A stretch of 9,841 nucleotides of DNA from an uncultured Bacteroidales bacterium (GTDB taxonomy: Bacteria; Bacteroidota; Bacteroidia; Bacteroidales; Paludibacteraceae). Shown here one piece after another: positions 1 to 6,138 of this stretch. Position 1 is the stretch's first letter. Each line of letters opens with the position of its first letter. The notes below the pieces were generated by a model. It worked only from the letters and a program-made list of their open reading frames with translations. It made no database searches and was not told the origin of the DNA. The stretch covers positions 1 to 9,841 of the forward strand of contig CAMHEP010000050.1 in assembly GCA_946184195.1 (NCBI GenBank), read 5' to 3'. A program made the position numbers and the translations under genes.

Positions 1-14
1 CGTTCGTTGGGCAG

Positions 15-46
15 GGCGATAAGGCTCATCACGATGAGCAGTCGCC
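15..46. other. Hairpin upstream of nqrA (distal)
   Basis: An inverted repeat predicts a hairpin. The outer stem GGCGA (15-19) pairs with TCGCC (42-46). The inner stem GCTCAT (24-29) pairs with ATGAGC (34-39) around a CACG loop, with a 4 x 2 internal loop between the stems. There are eleven Watson-Crick pairs and no T-run on either side, so it does not look like an intrinsic terminator. It could belong to the nqr leader RNA or to the end of an upstream element outside the window. No function is assigned. Confidence 0.45.
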
Positions 47-61
47 AACCCACTCCGCTCT

Positions 62-97
62 ATCCTCGGGATGCCTCAAAGAGCTCATTCCGAGGAT
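62..97. other. Hairpin upstream of nqrA (proximal)
   Basis: A near-perfect inverted repeat: 62-73 pairs with 86-97 (12 pairs including one G-T wobble, core ATCCTCGG/CCGAGGAT). A small inner CTC/GAG stem (75-77 with 81-83) closes an AAA loop. It ends 30 nt before the nqrA start. There is no T-tract on either side, so it is not a canonical terminator in either direction. By position it could be a 5'-leader structure of the nqr mRNA or a DNA-level binding site; the sequence does not decide which. No TAnnTTTG promoter motif is visible in positions 1-127, so the nqr promoter may lie farther upstream. Confidence 0.5.
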
Positions 98-127
98 GTA
101 AATTGTGCAGAATAGCAAAGTAATATA

Positions 128-1555
128 ATGAATATAAACAACATAAAGATTATGCAACAAATTCTCTTGAAACGCGGTCTGGATATACCTATGGACGGCA
201 AGGCGGAGAAGACGCTCGGCAGCGTCAATCGCCCCAAGGTCTTCCATATCGTTCCGGACCACTTCGCCGGCATCACGCCCAAGCTGGACGTGAAAGAAGG
301 CGATAGCGTGAAGGCGGGTACCCCGCTCTTTCACGACAAGACGTTTGCCGAGATGATGTTCACCTCCCCCGTGTCCGGCACCGTGACGGCTATCGTCCGC
401 GGTGAGCGACGCAAAGTGATGAGCATAGACATTGAGGCAGACAGAGAAATCCAGTATGAAGTACTAAGTGACCAAGTACCGAGTACGAAGGATGATGTGA
501 AAGCATTGCTGCTGAAAAGCGGACTATGGGCACTTATCAAACAGCGTCCGTATGACTGCATTGCTCTGCCGAACAAACAGCCTCGCGCCATCTTCGTCTC
601 GAGTTTTGACACCGCTCCCCTCGCACCCGACTATGAGTACGTGCTGAAGGGACAGAACGTGAAACTGCAGGCAGCAGTCAACGCCTTGGCAACCATCGCC
701 CCCGTCTATGTAGGTATTCAAGCCGGCGCCATGGCTACCGACTTCCGCGGGCTGAAGAACTGCACTCACTATGAGGTAGCGGGTCCCCACCCCGCCGGCA
801 ACGCAGGTGTACAGATTAACCACGTGCTGCCCATGGCTAAGGGTGACACGATGTGGACCATCAACGTGCAAGACCTCGCACTGATAGGTAACCTGCTGCT
901 CACCGGAAAGGTAGACATGCAGAAGAAAGTGGCACTGACCGGTCCGCTCGCCTATGGCAAGCAATACTACAACGTACTGCCGGGTATGCCTGTAAGCGCG
1001 ATTTTCCAATCGAACGTACACACCGAGTGTCCGTGTCGATTTATCGCCGGAAATGTTCTTTCCGGACACGCGCTTGATAGTGACAAAGTGACAAAGGACG
1101 ATGTACAAGGGGTTATCCCTGAGGTTGTTTCCATCTACGACAACCAGTACACCGTCATCGACGAGGGCGCCGACACCCATGAGTTTATGGGATGGTTACT
1201 GCCGCGATTCAGCGCCTTCAACGCAGGCAAGACCGACCCTGCAGCCTTCCTCGACTGCAAGTTGACCCGTTGGCTCTTCGGCAAGAAGAACTACCGCTGG
1301 GACGCCCGACTGAAAGGTGGCAGACGTGCCATCATCGTCAGCGGCGAATACGACAAAGTATTCCCCATGGATATATACCCCGAATACCTCATCAAGGCTA
1401 TGATAGCCGGCAACATCGACAAGATGGAGCAATTAGGCGCCAACGAGGTAGCACCGGAAGACTTTGCGCTGTGTGAATATGTATGTACCAGCAAGATGCC
1501 TCTGCAAGCTATTGTTCGCGAGGCACTCGATAACATGAGAAAGGAGATAGAGTAA
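128..1555 (+). CDS. nqrA: Na+-translocating NADH:quinone oxidoreductase subunit A
   Basis: NqrA is the large peripheral subunit of the sodium-pumping NADH:quinone oxidoreductase and contributes to the quinone site. The 475-residue product has the family's N-terminal signature KRGLDIPMDGKAE (about 15-27), a biotinyl/lipoyl-like stretch (DVKEGDSVKAGTPLF, 54-68), the conserved KQRPYD segment (138-143) and SSFDTAPLAPD (158-168). Family members I know are about 445-450 residues. The excess comes from the N-terminus and from two repeat-encoded inserts (about residues 109-123 and 317-332). The start is uncertain: ATG 128 gives eight extra residues, while the in-frame ATG at 152 would place KRGLDIP at the usual distance from the N-terminus. 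Neither has a clear Shine-Dalgarno sequence. It is the first gene of the nqr operon; its TAA overlaps the nqrB ATG by one base. Confidence 0.97.
   Translation: MNINNIKIMQQILLKRGLDIPMDGKAEKTLGSVNRPKVFHIVPDHFAGITPKLDVKEGDSVKAGTPLFHDKTFAEMMFTSPVSGTVTAIVRGERRKVMSIDIEADREIQYEVLSDQVPSTKDDVKALLLKSGLWALIKQRPYDCIALPNKQPRAIFVSSFDTAPLAPDYEYVLKGQNVKLQAAVNALATIAPVYVGIQAGAMATDFRGLKNCTHYEVAGPHPAGNAGVQINHVLPMAKGDTMWTINVQDLALIGNLLLTGKVDMQKKVALTGPLAYGKQYYNVLPGMPVSAIFQSNVHTECPCRFIAGNVLSGHALDSDKVTKDDVQGVIPEVVSIYDNQYTVIDEGADTHEFMGWLLPRFSAFNAGKTDPAAFLDCKLTRWLFGKKNYRWDARLKGGRRAIIVSGEYDKVFPMDIYPEYLIKAMIAGNIDKMEQLGANEVAPEDFALCEYVCTSKMPLQAIVREALDNMRKEIE
453..495 (+). repeat. Degenerate AGTxxxx heptamer array inside nqrA
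   Basis: Six consecutive units starting with AGT or AGG: AGTATGA, AGTACTA, AGTGACCA, AGTACCG, AGTACGA, AGGATGA. Spacing is 7 bp except for one 8-bp unit. The array is in frame and encodes about residues 109-123 of NqrA, a linker between the biotinyl-like segment and the KQRPYD region that I expect to be variable in the family. It resembles the arrays in nqrB and nqrC. Confidence 0.6.
1079..1101 (+). repeat. Short 8-bp tandem repeat inside nqrA
   Basis: Two exact tandem copies of AGTGACAA (1079-1086 and 1087-1094) are followed by the related AGGACGA. The array encodes SDKVTKDD (residues 318-325), within a stretch that looks like an insert between GNVLSG and the conserved YDNQYTVI segment. It is too short to be striking alone, but it shares the AGT-start unit with the other arrays in this operon. 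Confidence 0.45.
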
Positions 1556-2799
1556 TGGAGAAGCTATATCAACTATGGAAGAAGTTCGGCAAGAACTTCG
1601 AGGAAGGCGGAAAGCTGCATAATCTGAGCAGTTTCTATGATGCCTTCGATACATTCCTATTCACTCCGCAGACCACGGCACGCCGTCTCGGTGCCCAGAT
1701 ACACGACGGCTCGGACAGCAAACGCACGATGATACTCGTGGTCTTAGCCCTCGTACCGGCCCTGCTATTCGGTATGTTCAACGTAGGTTATCAACACCTG
1801 CTCGCCACCGGTGAGTTGGTACGCGGCGGTATGACCGCAGCACTATGGTGGAAAGCCTTCGGTTTCGGACTGCTCGCCGTGCTGCCCTATATCATCGTGA
1901 GCTACGCCGTCGGACTGGGAATAGAGTTCTGCGTCGCGCAGTATAAGCACGAAGAGGTGGCAGAGGGATTCCTCGTAACGGGTTTCCTCATCCCGCTGAT
2001 AGTACCTATCAACACCCCGCTATGGATGGTAGCCGTAGCTACCGCTTTTGCGGTCATCTTTGCTAAGGAAGTGTTTGGCGGTACAGGCTACAACATCTTC
2101 AACGTAGCCCTCATCACCCGTGCATTCCTCTTCTTCGCCTACCCGACGCAGATGACAGGTGACAACGCCTTCATCCGTACGGACGGTACGTGGGGTTGGG
2201 ACGGCGGAAAGACCATGGTAGACGGTTTCACGGGTGCAACGCCTCTGACCCAGGTGGCTACCACCACGGAGACGAACCTGATGCCCGTTGACTTCTGGAC
2301 CGCGATGAACGGACTCATCCCCGGAAGCGTCGGCGAGACCTGCGTATGGGCTATCCTGCTCGGCGGCTGCCTGCTTATCGTGACAGGAGTGGCATCGTGG
2401 AAGACGATGTTGAGTGTGTTCGTCGGCGGAGGCGTGACAGCATGGCTCTTCAACCAGTTTGGTCCGGACACCGCAGCCGCACACCTGCCGTGGTACATGC
2501 ACCTCGTGCTGGGCGGTTTCGCCTTCGGTGCCGTATTCATGGCTACCGACCCCGTGACCTCGGCTCGCACCGAGTGCGGTAAGTGGATATACGGTCTGCT
2601 CATCGGATTCATGGCTATCGTGATACGCGTGCTGAACCCGGGTTATCCCGAGGGCATGATGCTCGCCATCCTGCTCATGAACGCCGTAGCACCGTTCATC
2701 GACTGGTGCGTGGTTCAAGCCAATATCCGCAAACGCGAACGGCGCGCAGTCGAAAGTCAAAAGTCGAAAGTAGAAAGCCAGAAAGGAGGCGCGCTATGA
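1555..2799 (+). CDS. nqrB: Na+-translocating NADH:quinone oxidoreductase subunit B
   Basis: NqrB is the main membrane subunit of the Na+-NQR complex. It carries one covalently bound FMN and non-covalent riboflavin, and takes part in sodium translocation. The 414-residue product shows the family's early motifs EEGGKLH (16-22) and IHDGSDSKRTM (49-59), then about ten hydrophobic membrane segments. The flavinylation motif DGFTGATPLT (223-232) predicts Thr229 as the FMN attachment site. TDPVTSARTECGKWIYG (331-347) is also typical. The ATG overlaps the nqrA stop (TAATG), and AAGGAG at 1541-1546 lies 8 nt upstream, so translation is probably coupled. The last 17 residues or so (VESQKSKVESQK and flanks) are encoded by a heptamer repeat and extend past the usual end near QANIRKRERR. 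The stop overlaps the nqrC start (ATGA). ApbE would be needed for flavin attachment but is not in the window. Confidence 0.98.
   Translation: MEKLYQLWKKFGKNFEEGGKLHNLSSFYDAFDTFLFTPQTTARRLGAQIHDGSDSKRTMILVVLALVPALLFGMFNVGYQHLLATGELVRGGMTAALWWKAFGFGLLAVLPYIIVSYAVGLGIEFCVAQYKHEEVAEGFLVTGFLIPLIVPINTPLWMVAVATAFAVIFAKEVFGGTGYNIFNVALITRAFLFFAYPTQMTGDNAFIRTDGTWGWDGGKTMVDGFTGATPLTQVATTTETNLMPVDFWTAMNGLIPGSVGETCVWAILLGGCLLIVTGVASWKTMLSVFVGGGVTAWLFNQFGPDTAAAHLPWYMHLVLGGFAFGAVFMATDPVTSARTECGKWIYGLLIGFMAIVIRVLNPGYPEGMMLAILLMNAVAPFIDWCVVQANIRKRERRAVESQKSKVESQKGGAL
2748..2782 (+). repeat. AGTCGAA heptamer array at the 3' end of nqrB
   Basis: Five tandem heptamers: AGTCGAA, AGTCAAA, AGTCGAA, AGTAGAA, AGCCAGA. 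Three heptamers make 21 nt, so the protein shows a 7-residue repeat, VESQKSK then VESQK, at residues 399-410 of NqrB. The array runs directly into the AAGGAGG ribosome-binding site of nqrC. Confidence 0.7.
2783..2789 (+). promoter_or_regulatory. Ribosome-binding site fixing the nqrC start
   Basis: A full AAGGAGG Shine-Dalgarno sequence stands 6 nt before ATG 2796. This settles the nqrC start: the reading frame is open back to 2583, but that stretch lies inside nqrB and lacks NqrC features, whereas 2796 gives the normal NqrC N-terminus with its single membrane anchor. Confidence 0.85.
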
Positions 2800-3551
2800 A
2801 AATGAACACTGAGAACAACGTCTATACACTGGTATACGCCACGGTGATGGTCATTATCGTAGCCGTAGTGCTGGCAGTTATCAACCAAGGGTTGAAAGCC
2901 CGTCAAGAGGCTAACGCCCGTCTGGATCAACAGAAGCAGATGCTGGTAGCGCTGAACCAAGACCTCGACGCCTGCGCCGACCCGGCTGCCCTATATGACA
3001 GTTTAGTACGCGATACTATCGAGGCAAGCGAAGACGGCAAGAACGCCAACATCATCCGCTTTGAGGTAGACGGTACCACCAAATATATCCTGCGTCTGCA
3101 CGGACAAGGACTATGGGGCGGCATCGGCGGTTATCTCGCACTCGACGAGGACAAGAACACCGTCTTCGGCATCAACTTCAACCACGAGAGTGAGACCCCG
3201 GGTCTGGGAGGCGAGATAGTAACACCCAAGTTCCGTAATCAATTCAACGGCAAGCACATCAAAGATGCCGAGGGTCAGTTGCGCTCCATCGCCGTGCTCA
3301 AGGCCGGCAAGAAAGCGGACGAGGGACAAGAGCAAGTAGACGCATGGGCAGGTGCCACCATCACCTCTACCGGCGTAAACGACATGCTGCTGAATAACCT
3401 CGAGGAATACAAAGAGTTCTTGAATACAGAGTACAGAGTACAGAATACAGAGTATAGAGTACAGAGTACAGACCAAATCAGTCCGTATTCTGTCAGCGAA
3501 AGCGGTCTGTCTTCTGTCAGTGTTAACGGTCAAAACGAAAAGGAGGATTAA
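2796..3551 (+). CDS. nqrC: Na+-translocating NADH:quinone oxidoreductase subunit C
   Basis: NqrC is a membrane-anchored, mostly periplasmic subunit that carries a covalent FMN and relays electrons within Na+-NQR. The 251-residue product has one N-terminal membrane segment (about 10-30), the conserved GLWGGIGGYLALD stretch (105-117), HESETPGLGGEI (130-141) and the flavinylation motif DAWAGATIT (182-190), predicting Thr188 as the FMN site. The residue two before Ala-Thr's glycine pair, normally Ser or Thr, is Ala185. After EEYKEFL (203-209), where family members normally end, about 42 extra residues follow; their first part is a 7-residue repeat (NTEYRVQ twice) encoded by tandem heptamers. The start overlaps the nqrB stop by 4 nt. 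AAGGAGG near the 3' end serves nqrD, whose ATG begins 3 nt after this stop. Confidence 0.96.
   Translation: MKMNTENNVYTLVYATVMVIIVAVVLAVINQGLKARQEANARLDQQKQMLVALNQDLDACADPAALYDSLVRDTIEASEDGKNANIIRFEVDGTTKYILRLHGQGLWGGIGGYLALDEDKNTVFGINFNHESETPGLGGEIVTPKFRNQFNGKHIKDAEGQLRSIAVLKAGKKADEGQEQVDAWAGATITSTGVNDMLLNNLEEYKEFLNTEYRVQNTEYRVQSTDQISPYSVSESGLSSVSVNGQNEKED
3425..3473 (+). repeat. TACAGAG heptamer array at the 3' end of nqrC
   Basis: Seven consecutive 7-bp units fill 49 bp without a gap: TACAGAG, TACAGAG, TACAGAA, TACAGAG, TATAGAG, TACAGAG, TACAGAC. Rotated by five bases the unit reads AGTACAG, which matches the AGT-start units in nqrA and nqrB. The array encodes NTEYRVQ-NTEYRVQ-STD (residues 210-226 of NqrC). 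It is the clearest tandem repeat in the window. Confidence 0.9.
3485..3520 (+). repeat. Inverted-orientation relatives of the nqrC heptamer
   Basis: The 9-bp word TTCTGTCAG occurs at 3488-3496 and again at 3512-3520. TCTGTCT-TCTGTCA (3506-3519) are two tandem heptamers whose reverse complements contain ACAGA, like the upstream array. GTATTCTGT (3485-3493) is the exact reverse complement of 3440-3448 in that array, so the mRNA could fold into a 9-bp stem. The stretch encodes the Ser-rich end of the NqrC tail. Confidence 0.5.
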
Positions 3552-3554
3552 ACA

Positions 3555-4190
3555 ATGGCACTAAGTAAGAAAACAAAAGAGGCCTTCCTTGGTCCTCTGA
3601 ACGCTAATAACCCTGTGTTGGTACAGATATTAGGTATCTGCTCGGCACTGGCTGTGACGGTGCAACTCAAGCCCGCCATCGTGATGGGTGTGAGCGTGAC
3701 CATCATCGTCGCCATGTCGAACGTCGTGGTATCGCTCATCCGCAACACAATCCCTACCCGTATCCGTATCATCATCCAACTGGTGGTGGTAGCGGCACTG
3801 GTAACCATCGTGAGTGAGGTGCTGAAAGCCTTTGCCTACGATGTCGCTATGCAACTGAGCGTATACCTCGGACTCATCATCACGAACTGTATATTGATGG
3901 GACGTCTGGAAGCCTTCGCCATGACCAACAACGTGAAAGACAGTTTCATGGACGGTCTGGGCAACGGTCTGGGCTATTCGTGGATACTGGTGGTAGTAGC
4001 CTTCGTGCGTGAGCTGTTAGGCAGCGGCAAGCTATTCGGCTATCAGATTATCCCCGACAGTTGGTACATTGCCAACGGCGGATTCTACGACAACTGCGGA
4101 ATGATGCTCATGCCAGCCATGGCACTGATATTAGTAGGTTGTATCATCTGGGCGCACCGCGCTATTAATGATAAGGAGGAGAAGAAATAA
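3555..4190 (+). CDS. nqrD: Na+-translocating NADH:quinone oxidoreductase subunit D
   Basis: NqrD is an integral membrane subunit that, with NqrE, holds an intramembrane iron-sulfur centre and forms part of the Na+ path. The 211-residue product is almost entirely hydrophobic, with about six membrane segments. Both cysteines expected to bind iron are present: Cys29 (in QILGICSAL) and Cys112 (in IITNCILMGR), at the same numbers as in Vibrio cholerae NqrD. Other family features are NNPVLVQ (18-24) and RNTIPTRIRIIIQL (63-76). The start is supported by AAGGAGG at 3540-3546, 8 nt before the ATG. The gene begins 3 nt after nqrC, and its TAA overlaps the nqrE ATG by one base. Length is normal and nothing is missing. 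Confidence 0.98.
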   Translation: MALSKKTKEAFLGPLNANNPVLVQILGICSALAVTVQLKPAIVMGVSVTIIVAMSNVVVSLIRNTIPTRIRIIIQLVVVAALVTIVSEVLKAFAYDVAMQLSVYLGLIITNCILMGRLEAFAMTNNVKDSFMDGLGNGLGYSWILVVVAFVRELLGSGKLFGYQIIPDSWYIANGGFYDNCGMMLMPAMALILVGCIIWAHRAINDKEEKK

Positions 4191-4798
4191 TGGAACATGC
4201 ACTTAGTTTGTTTGTCCGCAGTATATTTGCCGACAACATGATTTTTGCCTTCTTCCTGGGTATGTGTTCATACCTCGCGGTATCGAAGGACGTGAAGACC
4301 TCGTTGGGTTTGGGTGTAGCCGTAGTCTTCGTGGAAGCTATCACGCTGCCCGTCAACTACCTGCTGCAGATATATGTACTCGACCCGTTAGGGTTGGGTT
4401 ACTTGAGTTTCATCCTCTTCATCGCCGTAATTGCCGCTATCGTGCAATTGGTGGAGATGGTGGTGGAGAAATTCAGTCCATCGCTATACAATGCATTAGG
4501 TATCTTCCTGCCACTGATAGCAGTGAACTGTGCCATCATGGGTGCGAGCCTATTCATGCAACAGCGCGTACAGCTCGACCCCGAAAACGTGAAAGCTATC
4601 GCAAACCTTGGCGATGCCTTTGCCTACGCCGTAGGCTCGGGACTTGGCTGGCTAATGGCTATCGTATGCCTTGCCGGTATACGCGAGAAGATGGAATACA
4701 ACGACGTACCCAAGCCATTGCAAGGCATCGGTATCACCTTTATCACCGTAGGACTCATGGCGATGGCGTTCATGTGTTTCTCGGGACTTAACATCTAA
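4190..4798 (+). CDS. nqrE: Na+-translocating NADH:quinone oxidoreductase subunit E
   Basis: NqrE is the membrane partner of NqrD, with the same six-helix fold in opposite orientation; together they bind the intramembrane iron-sulfur centre. The 202-residue product has the family start SLFVRSIFADNMIFAFFLGMCSYLAVSK split over residues 6-33, with Cys26, and a second conserved cysteine at 114 in LIAVNCAIMG (109-118). ENVKAIANLGDAFAYAVGSGLGW lies in its second half. AAGGAGG at 4173-4179 is 10 nt before the ATG, which overlaps the nqrD stop (TAATG). Twenty nucleotides separate it from nqrF. The gene looks intact and ordinary. Confidence 0.98.
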   Translation: MEHALSLFVRSIFADNMIFAFFLGMCSYLAVSKDVKTSLGLGVAVVFVEAITLPVNYLLQIYVLDPLGLGYLSFILFIAVIAAIVQLVEMVVEKFSPSLYNALGIFLPLIAVNCAIMGASLFMQQRVQLDPENVKAIANLGDAFAYAVGSGLGWLMAIVCLAGIREKMEYNDVPKPLQGIGITFITVGLMAMAFMCFSGLNI

Positions 4799-4818
4799 TC
4801 AATAGGAGGACGACAACA

Positions 4819-6102
4819 ATGAATATTACAGCAATTCTATATGCAGTAGCAGTATTCCTCGTGGTTATACTGCTGTTGGTAGTCATCCTATTGGTGGCTA
4901 AGAAATACCTCGTTGCGTCGGGTGATGTCAAAGTGGTCATCAACGGCGACAAGGAGTACACTATCCCTGCCGGCGGCACCCTGCTGGGTTCGATGGCAGC
5001 AGCCGGAGTACACCTGCCTTCCGCCTGCGGAGGTAAGGGTTCGTGCGGTCAGTGTAAATGTCAGGTGCTGGAAGGTGGCGGTGAGATACTGCCCACAGAG
5101 ACCGTACACTTCAACCGCAAGCAACAGAAAGACCACTGGCGTCTGGGTTGTCAGGTGAAAGTGAAGAACGACATGAAGCTCAAGATAGACGAGAGCATCC
5201 TTGGCGTGAAAGAATATGAGTGTACCGTTATCTCCAACCGCAACGTAGCCACCTTCATGAAAGAGTTTAAGGTGCAGTTACCACCGGGCGAGCATATGGA
5301 CTTCGAGCCGGGTTCGTACTCACAGATACGCATTCCTAAATTTGATGCTATCCGTTATGCAGACTACGACAAATCGCTCATCGGCGAAGAATATCTGCCG
5401 GCATGGGAGAAATTCGGCATGTTCAACCTCGTATGCCATAACCCCGAGGACACTATCCGTGCCTACTCCATGGCTAATTACCCGGCAGAAGGCGATGTAT
5501 TCATGCTGACTGTGCGTATCGCCACACCGCCCTTCAAGCCGAAAGAGCAATGTCCGAACGGACCTGAGTTCATGGATGTCAACCCCGGTATCGCCTCCTC
5601 GTACATATGGTCGCTCAAGCCGGGTGACAAGGTGATTATGAGTGGTCCTTACGGTGAGTTCCGTCCCGTATACGACAGCAAGAAAGAGATGATATGGGTA
5701 GGTGGTGGTGCCGGTATGGCTCCGCTACGTGCACAGATCATGCATATGCTCAAGACTCGCAACTGCCGTGACCGCGAGATGCACTATTTCTATGGTGCCC
5801 GCGCTATCAACGAGGTATTCTATCTCAACGATTTCCTCGAGTTGGAGAAGGAGTTCCCCAATTTCCATTTCCACTTAGCATTGGACCGTCCGGATCCGAA
5901 GGCAGACGAGATGGGTATCCAATACACACCGGGCTTCATCGCACCGGTGATGGGCGACACCTACCTCAAGCAGCATGAAGCTCCCGAGGATATCGAGTAT
6001 TATCTCTGCGGACCTCCTATGATGGCGAAGACAGTGCTCGACCTGCTCCACTCGCTCGGCGTGAGCGACGAAGACATCCGTTTCGATAACTTCGGAGGAT
6101 AA
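4819..6102 (+). CDS. nqrF: Na+-translocating NADH:quinone oxidoreductase subunit F (NADH dehydrogenase)
   Basis: NqrF is the electron-input subunit. It oxidises NADH on the cytoplasmic side through FAD and passes electrons to a [2Fe-2S] centre. The 427-residue product has one N-terminal membrane helix (about 5-27). Next comes a plant-type ferredoxin domain with Cys70, Cys76, Cys79 (in SACGGKGSCGQC) and Cys111 (RLGCQV). A ferredoxin-reductase module follows, with the FAD motif RAYS (214-217), the nucleotide-binding GGGAGMAPLR (295-304), the CGPPMM motif (397-402) and the C-terminal FDNFGG. AGGAGG at 4804-4809 lies 9 nt before the start. It is the last nqr gene; I see no terminator after it, so the next gene may be co-transcribed. 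Confidence 0.99.
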   Translation: MNITAILYAVAVFLVVILLLVVILLVAKKYLVASGDVKVVINGDKEYTIPAGGTLLGSMAAAGVHLPSACGGKGSCGQCKCQVLEGGGEILPTETVHFNRKQQKDHWRLGCQVKVKNDMKLKIDESILGVKEYECTVISNRNVATFMKEFKVQLPPGEHMDFEPGSYSQIRIPKFDAIRYADYDKSLIGEEYLPAWEKFGMFNLVCHNPEDTIRAYSMANYPAEGDVFMLTVRIATPPFKPKEQCPNGPEFMDVNPGIASSYIWSLKPGDKVIMSGPYGEFRPVYDSKKEMIWVGGGAGMAPLRAQIMHMLKTRNCRDREMHYFYGARAINEVFYLNDFLELEKEFPNFHFHLALDRPDPKADEMGIQYTPGFIAPVMGDTYLKQHEAPEDIEYYLCGPPMMAKTVLDLLHSLGVSDEDIRFDNFGG

Positions 6103-6138
6103 GGACGACAAACATCGTAAACAACAAACGTTCACTGT

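Noticed and set aside
1..53. Possible divergent minus-strand gene start (GTG at 53 or ATG at 29), reading GWRLLIVMSLIALPNE
   Set aside because: The hydrophobic start is suggestive of a signal sequence, but fewer than 20 codons are visible, there is no promoter motif, and the same bases form a good hairpin. It cannot be supported without sequence to the left.
524..1180. Minus-strand frame (218 codons) opposite nqrA
   Set aside because: Antisense to conserved NqrA sequence, with unusual composition and no recognisable motif or ribosome-binding site.
2020..2760. Long minus-strand frame (246 codons) opposite nqrB
   Set aside because: It lies entirely antisense to a well-conserved NqrB. Its translation is rich in His, Cys and Gly, with no domain-like order.
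2583..2795. Upstream extension of the nqrC frame
   Set aside because: The stretch is inside nqrB in another frame and reads as Arg/His-rich nonsense. The NqrC start at 2796 has a perfect Shine-Dalgarno sequence and the expected membrane anchor.
3425..3520. CRISPR array
   Set aside because: The repeats are 7 bp in direct tandem without spacers and lie inside a coding sequence; no cas genes are nearby.
4264..4791. Plus-strand frame of 175 codons overlapping nqrE
   Set aside because: An out-of-frame shadow of nqrE, rich in Arg, Cys and His. nqrE has all its conserved residues.
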